The notes: generated by a model not told the origin, from the sequence alone. 17,549 nucleotides of DNA from Bacteroidales bacterium (GCA_024402115.1 JAKSJQ010000038.1:1-17549); one strand, 5' to 3'. Positions 1 to 9,264 are shown, counted from the stretch's first letter. Numbers and translations: made by a program.

Positions 1-1926
<1,926 letters not shown>

Positions 1927-1928
1927 GG

Positions 1929-3836
1929 ATGACAGCGGGAAACGCAATACAGGAACTCGGACGCCAGGCGGCACTGCTCCGCATGGAATATGAGGCAGAG
2001 AAGGATTCCTTCCTCAGGCAGACCAGGGAGCTGGGCGTGCAGAGGAAGGTCAGGAGGGGAATGTGCTGGTATCCCGTCCATATCGGGGAAAGCTGGTACA
2101 ATTCCCTGAACCAGCGGGTAGTGGAACTGCACAGGACGCAGGACAGGGATGTCGAGCATGCCTTCGAATACGGGAAACCCGTCATGTTCTTCACATGGAA
2201 GCCTTCTTCCGATGATGTGAAGTTCCTGCCATTCGTGGCGACCGTTAGTTTTGCGGACGAAGACAGGATGGTCGTGGCGCTTCCCCAGGGGCGCGGTTTT
2301 GCCGAGCTTGCCGCGGCGGAGAACCTGGGGGTCCAGCTGTATTTCGACGAGACTTCGTACCGTCTGATGTTCGAGTCGCTGAACAAGGTGATCAATGCCG
2401 AGAAAGGGCGGCTCAGGGAACTGAGGGACCTGATCTACAGCAATACCCGTCCGGGGAAGCTGAACCTTTCGCCCATCCATTCCCCGGGGCTCAATCCGAC
2501 ACAGGAGATGGCGGTGAACGAGGTGCTGCGCGCAAAGGACTTCATGGTCGTCCACGGCCCACCGGGGACCGGCAAGACGACTACTCTGGTCGAGGCGATC
2601 TACGAGACCCTCCGCCGCGAGTGCCAGGTGATGGTCTGTGCGCAGAGCAATATGGCCGTCGACTGGATCAGCGAGAAGCTCGTCGATTCAGGTCTGAGCG
2701 TCCTCCGCATAGGAAATCCGACGCGCGTCAATGACAAGATGCTCTCATTCACATACGAGCATCTCTTCTCGGACCATCCCGACTATCCCCAGCTCTGGAA
2801 CATCCGCAAGGCAATACGCGACCTGCAGAACCAGAAGGGGAAAGGCGAGAGCACCCGACAGAAGATCAACTCCCTGAAGGACAGGGCCACCGAGCTGGAA
2901 CAGAGAATCAGAGAGCAGCTTTTTGCCCAGAGCCGCGTCATAGCCTGCACTCTCACCGGCAGCGCAAACAAGGTGCTTAGCGGGATGAGGTTCTCCACCC
3001 TTTTCATCGACGAGGCCGCCCAGGCACTCGAGGCTGCATGCTGGATCGCAATCCGCAAGGCTGACCGTGTGATCCTGGCCGGTGACCACCAGCAGCTGCC
3101 TCCGACGATAAAGTGCATCGAGGCAGCCCGAGGGGGGCTCGACAGGACCTTGATGGAGAAGATCGTGGAGTGGCATCCCGAGAACGTGTCTCTCCTGCAG
3201 GTCCAGTACCGCATGAACGACAGCATAATGCGCTTCTCTTCGGACTCTTTCTACGGCGGCAAGGTACAGAGCGCGCCGTCCGTGAAAGACCGTGTCATCC
3301 TCGATACCGACATCGACAGTCCCGTCGTGTGGGTGAACACCGAGGGACTGGACTGCAACGAGGAGTTCGTGAAGGAGTCGTTCGGAAGGATCAACAAGCC
3401 GGAGGCCGAGCTCAGCATCGCCAAACTCAAGGAATACTACACGAAGGTCGGCACCAGGCGGGTTCTTGAGGAGCATGTGGATGTCGGCGTGATCAGTCCT
3501 TACAAGGCACAGGTCCAGTACCTGAGGCAGAGGATCAAGTCGGACCCGTTCTTCAAGCCGTTCAGACACCTCGTCACCGTCAACACGGTGGACGGTTTCC
3601 AGGGGCAGGAGAGGGATGTGATCATCATCTCGCTCGTGAGGGCCAACGAGAACGGAGAGATAGGTTTCCTGCGCGACCTCAGGAGGATGAATGTGGCCAT
3701 GACACGTGCGCGCATGAAACTCATCATCATGGGAGACGCCTCGACCCTGACGAAGCATCCTTTCTACCGCAAGCTTTACAATCAAAGTTTTCACTATCTT
3801 TGCATTAATCAATCAACAATCGATAAACCACAATAA
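1929..3836 (+). CDS. Superfamily 1 DNA/RNA helicase, Upf1/IGHMBP2/DNA2-like
   Basis: 635 residues from ATG 1929, two nt after the ATP-grasp stop; an in-frame extension upstream would run through the ATP-grasp gene and is rejected. All core SF1B motifs are visible: Walker A GPPGTGKT (210-217), Walker B as DEAA (361-364), motif III GDHQQLPP (385-392), motif IV QYRM (426-429), motif V VDGFQGQERD (554-563) and motif VI MTRAR (591-595). A charged helical stretch around 300-330 probably corresponds to the insertion typical of Upf1-like helicases. The N-terminal 200 residues resemble the beta-barrel region of IGHMBP2-type proteins. Family members unwind nucleic acid 5' to 3' using ATP; a biological role in Bacteroidota is not established. 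The last 17 or so residues (from about QSFHYL) look unlike a normal C-terminus and are encoded by the promoter region of the next gene. Confidence 0.9.
   Translation: MTAGNAIQELGRQAALLRMEYEAEKDSFLRQTRELGVQRKVRRGMCWYPVHIGESWYNSLNQRVVELHRTQDRDVEHAFEYGKPVMFFTWKPSSDDVKFLPFVATVSFADEDRMVVALPQGRGFAELAAAENLGVQLYFDETSYRLMFESLNKVINAEKGRLRELRDLIYSNTRPGKLNLSPIHSPGLNPTQEMAVNEVLRAKDFMVVHGPPGTGKTTTLVEAIYETLRRECQVMVCAQSNMAVDWISEKLVDSGLSVLRIGNPTRVNDKMLSFTYEHLFSDHPDYPQLWNIRKAIRDLQNQKGKGESTRQKINSLKDRATELEQRIREQLFAQSRVIACTLTGSANKVLSGMRFSTLFIDEAAQALEAACWIAIRKADRVILAGDHQQLPPTIKCIEAARGGLDRTLMEKIVEWHPENVSLLQVQYRMNDSIMRFSSDSFYGGKVQSAPSVKDRVILDTDIDSPVVWVNTEGLDCNEEFVKESFGRINKPEAELSIAKLKEYYTKVGTRRVLEEHVDVGVISPYKAQVQYLRQRIKSDPFFKPFRHLVTVNTVDGFQGQERDVIIISLVRANENGEIGFLRDLRRMNVAMTRARMKLIIMGDASTLTKHPFYRKLYNQSFHYLCINQSTIDKPQ
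3795..3802 (+). promoter_or_regulatory. Bacteroidota -7 promoter element for malY, inside the helicase 3' end
   Basis: TATCTTTG matches TAnnTTTG and lies 36 nt before the malY ATG at 3839. It is within the helicase reading frame, which closes only at 3834-3836. The region from 3781 is A/T-rich compared with the genes around it, as expected for a promoter and leader. No clear -33 TTTG was found. Confidence 0.6.
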
Positions 3837-3838
3837 CC

Positions 3839-5044
3839 ATGAAATACGATTTCGACGAGATTGTCCCGCGCAAGGGGACTGACGCATACAAGCACAAATA
3901 CCTCAAGCAGATCTGCGGAAGGGAAGACGTGATCCCGATGTGGGTGGCAGACATGGAGTTCAGGACACCTTCATTCGTGATGAACGCCATCCAGAAGAGG
4001 CTCGGCCAGAGCATCCTCGGATACACCTGTACATCCGACGCCTACTACGACGCCATCTGCCGCTGGAACAGGGAGCAGTACGGCCTCGAGATTTCCAGAG
4101 AGATGGTAAGCTACATCCCGGGAGTCGTCAGCGGCATCTTCATGTCTCTGCTCGCGCTCACCGAGAAGCATGACAGGATTCTGATCATGGAGCCGGTCTA
4201 CCATCCGTTCCGCCTCGTGCCGCAGGCCAACGAGAGGGAAGTGGTGATGACTACCCTCAAGAGGGGCAAGGACAACTTCGAGATGGACTTCGACGCCTTC
4301 GAGAGGGACATCAAGGGCTGCAGGATGCTCGTGCTCTGCAATCCTCACAACCCTGGAGGAATCTGCTGGAGCGCCGGCGAGCTGCGCAAGATCGCCGAAA
4401 TCTGCGACAGGGAGAAGGTCATCGTGGTCAGCGACGAAATCCACTGCGACATGCTCTACGGGGGCAGGAAGCACATTCCGTTCGCGTCTGTGAGCGAGAC
4501 AGCAAAGCGTATCTCGATCACCCTCCAGGCTCCTACCAAGACATTCAACCTGCCGGGAGTCGTGGCATCCCAGATGATAATCTTCAACGAGACGATGAGG
4601 GAGAAGGTATTCGGATTCATCGAGGGCAGCGACATGGACCTCGGAAACGTGTTCGCATTCGACTGCGTTGCAGCATGCTACAGCGAGGAAGGTCTCGAGT
4701 GGAAGACCCAGATGCTCGAATACGTCGACGCAAACATCGACCTTCTCTGCAGGAGGATGGCCGAGGAGTGCCCGCAGATCGTTCCGATCAGGCCGCAGGC
4801 CAGCTTCCTCGTGTTCCTCGACTGCAGAGGCCTTGGGTTGTCACAGAAGGAGCTCATCAGATTCTTCGCCGACGAGGCCCACATCTGCATGAACTCGGGT
4901 GACATGTTCGGTCCTTCGGGAGAGGGATACATGAGAATGAACGTCGCATGCCCGCGCTCGATGATGGAGCAGGCGGTTGAGCAGATCGTGACGGCCGTCA
5001 GGAACAGGCAGGACGGCCGCGCAGGTACCATGGACAAAAAATAA
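3839..5044 (+). CDS. malY: MalY/PatB-family PLP-dependent C-S lyase (cystathionine beta-lyase-like aminotransferase fold)
   Basis: 401 residues, fold-type I aminotransferase. It opens with YDFDEIVPRKGTDAYKHKY and MWVADMEF, both typical of MalY/PatB. The Asn/Asp ring contacts appear as CNPHNPGG and SDEIHCD (Asp199), the PLP Schiff-base lysine is Lys234 in QAPTKTFNLPG, and the substrate-carboxylate arginine is Arg366 in MRMNVACPR. Members cleave cystathionine or cysteine conjugates to a thiol, pyruvate and ammonia, and some act in methionine synthesis; which applies here is not visible. The last ten residues (DGRAGTMDKK) form an atypical tail; the same tail DNA recurs at 7282-7310. The stop is 11 nt from the convergent ABC exporter stop. 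Confidence 0.88.
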   Translation: MKYDFDEIVPRKGTDAYKHKYLKQICGREDVIPMWVADMEFRTPSFVMNAIQKRLGQSILGYTCTSDAYYDAICRWNREQYGLEISREMVSYIPGVVSGIFMSLLALTEKHDRILIMEPVYHPFRLVPQANEREVVMTTLKRGKDNFEMDFDAFERDIKGCRMLVLCNPHNPGGICWSAGELRKIAEICDREKVIVVSDEIHCDMLYGGRKHIPFASVSETAKRISITLQAPTKTFNLPGVVASQMIIFNETMREKVFGFIEGSDMDLGNVFAFDCVAACYSEEGLEWKTQMLEYVDANIDLLCRRMAEECPQIVPIRPQASFLVFLDCRGLGLSQKELIRFFADEAHICMNSGDMFGPSGEGYMRMNVACPRSMMEQAVEQIVTAVRNRQDGRAGTMDKK

Positions 5045-5055
5045 TTCTTCCAGGG

Positions 5056-6873
5056 CTAGCTGGTCTGGCCGTCTATCGTTCTTGCAATCTTTTCGACGTT
5101 GAGGCTGCGTGCCGAGGCGTCGAAAATGTCTTTATAGATGCCCCCCTGGCGATAGACCTCGTCGGGGTTGCCGCCCTGCTCGACCCGTCCGTTCTGCATC
5201 GCGTAGATTATGTCGCTGTCGATGATCTGCGAGATATTGTGCGAGATGATGATGACGGTGCGGTTCTGCTTGATGGCGTCGATACTGTTCTTGATCTGTT
5301 CGGTGGCGACTGCGTCGAGGCTGGCAGTCGGCTCGTCGAGGAAGATGATCGGCGGGTTCTTTAGGAACATGCGTGCGATTGCCACCCTCTGCTGCTGGCC
5401 GCCGGAGAGCAGAGTTGCCTTGGTGTCGAAACCGTCAGGAAGGTCCATTATCTGGTCATAGAGATACGCCTGGCGGGCGGCCTGATAGACTTCCTCGAGG
5501 CTTGCGCCCGACTTTCCATATCTGATATTGTCCTCGACGGAGCCGTCGAAGATATGGTTCTTCTGCAGCACGAGTCCTATGTTTTCGCGCAGGAAGCGGG
5601 TGTCGTAGTCCCTGAGGTCGACGCCGTCAAGTTTTATGGTACCGCAGTCCGGCTCATAGAACTTGTCCAGCAGGTTGACGACCGTGCTTTTTCCTGCACC
5701 GGACAGACCCACGAAGGCTGTGATCTTGCCTGGCTGGATAGACATCGAGATGTCGTGGAGGGCCTTGTTGCCGTTAGGGTAGGTGAAGTCCACATGCTCG
5801 ATCTCGAAGTTTCCGATGACCTTCTCGGGACGGTAGGTGCCGGAAGTCTCGATCTCGTCGTCCGAATCTATGATCTCGAAGAAGCCCTCGGCGTAGACCA
5901 GGGCTTCATTCATATCGTCGAATATGCGCTGGAGCTGCCTGATAGGCGCAGAGACGTTGCTGAACAGCATGACATGGTACATGATCTTTCCGATCGACAT
6001 CCCGGGGTAGCCCTTGAGCACGAGGAAGGCAGTAAGGATGATGATCAGCACCGTGCCGACCTGCTCGACGAAGCTCTTGAGTCCGTCGAAGAGGTAGCTT
6101 ACCTTGCGGGTCGACATCTGGTTTTCGGTGAGCCGCTTCTGCAGATCGAGCTGCTTGTCGCCTTCGATGCGTTCGCGGTTGAAGGATTTGATGACGTTGA
6201 TGCTCTCGATGATGTTCATGATGCCGTGGCTCTTCTGCTCGAAGAACGAGCGCATCTGGTGTCGCCAGCCGCGGAGTTTCTTCGCCTGGAGCCAGGTGAT
6301 CAGGAAGTAGAGCGGGACGATGCACAGGGCGGTGATTCCGACATAGACATTGGCCGCGAACATGAGGATCAGGGCGATGATGGCGCTGGTGAACATCGGC
6401 AGGAGATCGATGCAGATGTTCCTGACCGTCATCGTGAGGCTGTTGACGCCACGGTCGATCCTGGTCTGGAGCTTGCCCGGCTCGTTGCCGCTGGCAGAGA
6501 AGAATGCCATCCTGAATGTGAGCATCTTCTCGATGACTGCCTGCGCAAGGTCCTGCGAGACGAGAATCCTCATCTTTTCCCCGAAGAACTTCTGCGCAAA
6601 GCTGACCAGCGCGGACAGAATCTCCTTGCCGAGAAGGACAAACGTGATGACTGTCAGTATCCTGGCCGCCCTGCTCCATTCGAAGTTGTCGATGCCTATG
6701 AGCGAGTTGATGGCATCGACCGTCCGGTCAAGCACTACTGCATTGACCTGCGCGACCAGCGAGCTGATGAGCGTGAGCACGAGTGTGGCTGCAACCAGCC
6801 ATTTGTATGGAAGCACATACTTCCAGATCTTGCCGATGAGCTCCCAGAGCCCCATTCCGTTTTTCTTTTTCAT
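5056..6873 (-). CDS. ABC exporter, fused membrane and ATPase domains (MsbA/multidrug type)
   Basis: 605 residues from ATG 6873 (MKKKNGMGLWELI). The frame is open further to ATG 6951 and TTG 6966, but that extension would encode a non-membrane, hairpin-containing stretch and makes the protein longer than usual; I prefer 6873. Residues about 15-315 hold six transmembrane helices of an ABC type I exporter. The nucleotide-binding domain shows Walker A GLSGAGKST (389-397), the Q-loop at VLQKNH (Gln437), signature LSGGQQQR (489-496), Walker B IIFLDEP (Glu514) and the H-loop His545 in IISHN. It should act as a homodimer or heterodimer in the inner membrane, moving lipids or hydrophobic compounds outward. 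No partner half-transporter is adjacent, which favours a homodimer. Substrate unknown. It is transcribed convergently with malY. Confidence 0.92.
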   Translation of the reverse strand: MKKKNGMGLWELIGKIWKYVLPYKWLVAATLVLTLISSLVAQVNAVVLDRTVDAINSLIGIDNFEWSRAARILTVITFVLLGKEILSALVSFAQKFFGEKMRILVSQDLAQAVIEKMLTFRMAFFSASGNEPGKLQTRIDRGVNSLTMTVRNICIDLLPMFTSAIIALILMFAANVYVGITALCIVPLYFLITWLQAKKLRGWRHQMRSFFEQKSHGIMNIIESINVIKSFNRERIEGDKQLDLQKRLTENQMSTRKVSYLFDGLKSFVEQVGTVLIIILTAFLVLKGYPGMSIGKIMYHVMLFSNVSAPIRQLQRIFDDMNEALVYAEGFFEIIDSDDEIETSGTYRPEKVIGNFEIEHVDFTYPNGNKALHDISMSIQPGKITAFVGLSGAGKSTVVNLLDKFYEPDCGTIKLDGVDLRDYDTRFLRENIGLVLQKNHIFDGSVEDNIRYGKSGASLEEVYQAARQAYLYDQIMDLPDGFDTKATLLSGGQQQRVAIARMFLKNPPIIFLDEPTASLDAVATEQIKNSIDAIKQNRTVIIISHNISQIIDSDIIYAMQNGRVEQGGNPDEVYRQGGIYKDIFDASARSLNVEKIARTIDGQTS

Positions 6874-6914
6874 AACGCCTGCGTACAACGTTGAATGACA
6901 GCCATTTACCGAGT

Positions 6915-6945
6915 AAGCCTTCGGCTGATCAACCGAAGGCTTTTT
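6915..6945 (+). terminator. Strong GC hairpin with T-tract in the exporter leader region
   Basis: AAGCCTTCGG (6915-6924) pairs perfectly with CCGAAGGCTT (6933-6942) around an 8-nt loop, and T's continue to 6945. On the plus strand this is a textbook intrinsic terminator. On the minus strand it lies 42 nt upstream of the exporter start, preceded by A's and lacking a good T-tract. No plus-strand gene ends just before it, so it may stop antisense transcription or be a leader structure of the exporter message. Confidence 0.6.
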
Positions 6946-7034
6946 CACCATATCACTGACAGTCAATTATTTGAAAACGACCGTCAAAGCGGCAGACTAG
7001 AGTTTGCCATGATCAATTTATAGTTAAGTATCTG

Positions 7035-7042
7035 CAAAAGTA
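7035..7042 (-). promoter_or_regulatory. Bacteroidota -7 promoter element, probably for the ABC exporter
   Basis: On the minus strand this reads TACTTTTG, fitting TAnnTTTG. Transcription from here would give a leader of about 155 nt before ATG 6873, including the hairpin at 6915-6942. Confidence 0.45.
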
Positions 7043-7074
7043 GCATTTTTGCCGTTATTGCGTATCAGGATTGC

Positions 7075-7082
7075 TATATTTG
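7075..7082 (+). promoter_or_regulatory. Bacteroidota -7 promoter element before the malY remnant
   Basis: TATATTTG matches TAnnTTTG; a TTTG at 7048-7051 could be a loosely spaced -33 box (23-nt spacer). The sequence after it (GC, ATTAA, CA, CAACA) resembles the leader after the malY promoter at 3795. It now lies about 230 nt upstream of the nitroreductase lipoprotein gene and could drive that operon. Confidence 0.55.
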
Positions 7083-7101
7083 CGTATTAACCAGCAACAC
7101 A

Positions 7102-7185
7102 ATGAGGATGAACGTCGCCTGCCCACGCTCGATGATGCAGCAGGCAATCGACCAGATCGTCAACGCAGTAAAGAACAGGATATGA
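7102..7185 (+). pseudogene. Remnant of a second malY gene (last 27 codons)
   Basis: ATG 7102 to TGA 7183-7185 reads MRMNVACPRSMMQQAIDQIV followed by a short tail ending NRI. Codon for codon it aligns with the end of malY at 4931-5008: by hand count 64 of 78 bases agree, with most changes at third positions. It contains the equivalent of carboxylate-binding Arg366 but none of the PLP site, so it cannot be an enzyme. It starts just after a promoter-like element, as if the body of a paralogous gene had been deleted between start codon and C-terminus. It could still be translated as a 27-residue peptide, but I see no reason to expect a function. Confidence 0.75.
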
Positions 7186-7189
7186 ATCT

Positions 7190-7270
7190 AAGGACTATCC
7201 TCTCCTCTTCAAACGTGACTACACTCCACACAAGGCACTCGATGCCGTGCTGAACGTTCCCGGCAGGTAA
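7190..7270 (+). pseudogene. Possible C-terminal scrap of a GH10 xylanase
   Basis: In the frame of 7190-7270 (26 codons then TAA) the translation contains DYPLLFKRDYTPHKALDAVL. This resembles the C-terminal end of GH10 endoxylanases, where a PLLF-D-x-x-Y-x-P-K-x-A-Y-x-A-V pattern closes the barrel. No start codon or upstream domain is present in frame. The likeness is from memory of the family pattern and is not proven; the segment is short. It sits between two stretches that match the malY 3' end. Confidence 0.4.
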
Positions 7271-7281
7271 CGGCCAGGAAA

Positions 7282-7310
7282 CAGGTACCATTGACATAAA
7301 ATACTTTTGC
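7282..7310 (+). repeat. Second copy of the malY tail and 3' flank sequence
   Basis: CAGGTACCAT at 7282-7291 is identical to 5022-5031, and the next 19 bases agree at 14 positions (GACA, AAAATA and TT blocks shared) with 5032-5050, which spans the malY stop. In malY this DNA encodes the tail AGTMDKK plus stop. Here it has an in-frame change and lies just before the nitroreductase lipoprotein start. Confidence 0.6.
7302..7309 (+). promoter_or_regulatory. Weak candidate -7 element at the lipoprotein nitroreductase start
   Basis: TACTTTTG fits TAnnTTTG but lies only 5 nt before ATG 7315, which would give an essentially leaderless message. The same bases belong to the duplicated malY 3' flank, so the match may be chance. 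Confidence 0.2.
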
Positions 7311-7314
7311 AAAC

Positions 7315-7932
7315 ATGAATACAAGAAATTTTTTCCTTTCGCTCGCCTCGGCTTTCATGATGGCAGCATGCACATCGGCCCCTGCACCGCAGGCTGGCCA
7401 GGCCTTCGATGACGTACTCGCCACCAGGCGCAGCATACGCGACTACGACGCTGCCAGGCAGATCTCCAAGGAGGAGGTTACAACCCTGCTCCTCGCTTCG
7501 CAGAACGCCCCTTCATGGGCGAACGCCCAGCCTAGCCGCTACTATGTGGCCATGAGTCCGGAGAAGGTGGAGGCCGTGAAGGGTCTCATCGGCGAGAGGA
7601 ACGCACAGAATGTCGCAGGCGCTCCGGTGCTCATCGTCTCGACATTCGTCAAGGGCCAGTCAGGCTTCTTCGCCGGCAATGCCACCAATGAGATCGGCGA
7701 CGGCTGGGGAGCATATGACAACGGCCTCGCAAACTGCTATCTCATCCTCAAGGCCAGGGCAATGGGCTTCGACACCCTCATCATGGGAATGCGCGACTCA
7801 GACGGCCTCAGGGCTATCTTCGGCATTCCTGAAGAGGAGGAAGTGATGGCTGTCATCTCGCTCGGCTACAGGGCAAGCGACCCTGCCACCCCTGCACACA
7901 AGTCCCTCGACGAGATCGTCAAGTTCTACTAG
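7315..7932 (+). CDS. Nitroreductase-family flavoprotein with a lipoprotein signal peptide
   Basis: 205 residues. The N-terminus (MNTRNFFLSLASAFMMAACT) is a signal peptide ending in a lipobox-like MAAC, so Cys19 would be lipidated and the protein anchored outside the cytoplasm. The rest is a nitroreductase domain: RRSIRDY (38-44) for FMN phosphate binding, NAPSWANAQPSRY (64-76), and the C-terminal LGYRASDPATP stretch. Such enzymes are FMN-dependent homodimers that reduce nitro compounds, quinones or similar acceptors with NAD(P)H, normally in the cytosol; how a periplasmic or lipid-anchored form would obtain cofactor and reductant is unclear. No acidic export signal follows the Cys. It is the first gene of a plus-strand run; the M48 gene begins 3 nt after its stop. 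Confidence 0.85.
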   Translation: MNTRNFFLSLASAFMMAACTSAPAPQAGQAFDDVLATRRSIRDYDAARQISKEEVTTLLLASQNAPSWANAQPSRYYVAMSPEKVEAVKGLIGERNAQNVAGAPVLIVSTFVKGQSGFFAGNATNEIGDGWGAYDNGLANCYLILKARAMGFDTLIMGMRDSDGLRAIFGIPEEEEVMAVISLGYRASDPATPAHKSLDEIVKFY

Positions 7933-7935
7933 GAT

Positions 7936-8712
7936 ATGAGAAAGGCACTTATCATACTCGCCGCTGCTACCATCGCCGTTTCGGGCTGCGGCATGCTCGG
8001 GAAGACACAGTGGAATCCCGACTATCTTGCAGGTGCGGCCAGCAATGCGCTGACCGCGATGACACTTTCCAATGCTCAGGTGATAGAGCTCAGCCGGCAG
8101 AGCGTCGAGCTGATGGACAAGGAGAACAAGGTCAATACGGGTGCATACAAGAAGCGCCTGGACAAGCTTATGGAAGGCATAACCGAGGTGGAGGGCGTGA
8201 AGCTCAACCTAAAGGTCTACGAGACGCAAGAGGTCAACGCCTTCGCCTGCGGAGACGGCTCGATACGCGTCTATTCCGGGCTTATGGACGTAATGGACGA
8301 TGACCAGCTGATCGCGATCATAGGTCACGAGATAGGCCATGTCATGCACAAGGATACCAAGGCAGCAATGCAGAGGGCCTATGCCTCGGCTGCCGCAAGG
8401 GGAGTCATCGCTGCGACCGGCGGAGTCGGCGAGGTGCTGGCGGCAACTGCCATCGGAGACATTGCCCAGTCCTTCGTGTCTGCGCAGTTCTCCCAGAAGC
8501 AGGAGTTCGCAGCGGATGAATATGGCTTCAACTTCGCGGTTAAGCATGGACACAGCCCATACAGCATGGCTACAGCCCTCGAGAAGCTCGTTGAGCTGAG
8601 CAACGCAGGCGGAGCCAAGGCTTCCAGCGTGGCAAAGATGTTCTCCTCACACCCTGACAGCGCGACGAGGGCGGCAAAGATGAGACAGAAGGCAGACGCC
8701 TACAGGAAGTAA
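7936..8712 (+). CDS. M48-family zinc metalloprotease lipoprotein (LoiP/YcaL-like)
   Basis: 258 residues. Residues 1-17 are a lipoprotein signal with lipobox VSGC, lipid-anchored Cys18. The protease domain shows the zinc motif HEIGH (131-135) with Glu132 as catalytic base, the third ligand Glu190 in QEFAADEYG, and the conserved SSHP at 237-240. A hydrophobic Ala/Gly-rich helix lies between about 150 and 180. The length fits single-domain M48 lipoproteins such as E. coli LoiP and YcaL, which degrade misassembled outer-membrane proteins; that role is likely but inferred. It lacks the TPR region of BepA. Tight spacing to both neighbours suggests co-transcription with the two nitroreductases. Confidence 0.92.
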   Translation: MRKALIILAAATIAVSGCGMLGKTQWNPDYLAGAASNALTAMTLSNAQVIELSRQSVELMDKENKVNTGAYKKRLDKLMEGITEVEGVKLNLKVYETQEVNAFACGDGSIRVYSGLMDVMDDDQLIAIIGHEIGHVMHKDTKAAMQRAYASAAARGVIAATGGVGEVLAATAIGDIAQSFVSAQFSQKQEFAADEYGFNFAVKHGHSPYSMATALEKLVELSNAGGAKASSVAKMFSSHPDSATRAAKMRQKADAYRK

Positions 8713-8750
8713 CCCGGAACAAATGACAACTAAACGGATTTTACAACATT

Positions 8751-9263
8751 ATGACATTCAAAGAAACCATAGCCGAGCGCTATTCATGCAAGCGCTACGA
8801 ATCAAGACAGATCACTAAAGAACAGCTCGACGCGATTCTCGAGGCAGGACGTCTTGCCCCTACGGCGAAGAATCTCCAGGAGCAGCACATCTATGTCGCA
8901 CAGTCGGAGGAGGCCCTTGCGAAGATCGACGAGTGCACACCGTGCCGCTATGGCGCCCCTACGGTGCTCGTGGTAGCGTTCGACAAGGACAACGTCTACA
9001 CCTATCCTGAGGGAAACCGCCAGTCGGGAGTGGAGGATGCAGCGATCGTGGCGACACATCTGATGCTCGGAGCCAAGGACGCCGGAGTCGACAGCTGCTG
9101 GCTCAACTGCGTTTACATCGACAAGCTCCACGACATGCTCGGTCTTCCCGAGAACGAGGAGATACTGATGCTTCTCGACCTCGGATATGCCGCAGAGGGA
9201 GCAGGCCCGCTCGCGAACCACAGCAGCAGGAAGCCGCTTTCGGAGACAGTCTCATACATCTAG
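8751..9263 (+). CDS. Small cytosolic nitroreductase-family protein
   Basis: 170 residues with no signal peptide. It starts like the compact nitroreductases (ERYSCKRYESRQITKEQLDAI), has the FMN-contact stretch RLAPTAKNLQEQ near 34-45, the helix EDAAIVATHLMLGAKDAG and the closing LDLGYAAEG with a Pro-Leu-x-x-x-x-SRKPL end. It would bind FMN as a dimer and reduce nitro compounds, quinones or flavins with NAD(P)H. It is shorter than NfsB-type enzymes (about 217 residues), matching the small nitroreductases common in anaerobes. The 38-nt gap after the M48 gene contains no promoter that I can see. The MGMT-like gene begins 1 nt after its stop. Confidence 0.9.
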   Translation: MTFKETIAERYSCKRYESRQITKEQLDAILEAGRLAPTAKNLQEQHIYVAQSEEALAKIDECTPCRYGAPTVLVVAFDKDNVYTYPEGNRQSGVEDAAIVATHLMLGAKDAGVDSCWLNCVYIDKLHDMLGLPENEEILMLLDLGYAAEGAGPLANHSSRKPLSETVSYI

Positions 9264-9264
9264 G

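Noticed and set aside
5050..5063. CCAG/CTGG inverted repeat at the malY/ABC exporter junction as a terminator
   Set aside because: A 4-bp stem without a T-tract, partly inside the exporter coding sequence; no better than chance.
5554..6894. 446-codon open frame on the plus strand
   Set aside because: It lies wholly opposite the ABC exporter, which has every expected motif. Long antisense frames arise from GC-rich codon use; the translation is low-complexity charged sequence without a domain.
6874..6966. N-terminal extension of the ABC exporter to ATG 6951 or TTG 6966
   Set aside because: The extra residues are not membrane-like, are encoded partly by a perfect hairpin, and exceed the usual length; MKKKNGMG at 6873 is the better start.
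7071..7253. 60-codon plus-strand frame in the intergenic region
   Set aside because: It uses a different frame from both the malY remnant and the GH10-like scrap and begins inside the promoter element; no likeness to any protein.
7291..7309. TTGACA-like -35 with a downstream TA-rich box before the nitroreductase lipoprotein
   Set aside because: The host's promoters follow the TAnnTTTG pattern, not the E. coli -35/-10 type, and this stretch is explained as duplicated malY 3' flank.
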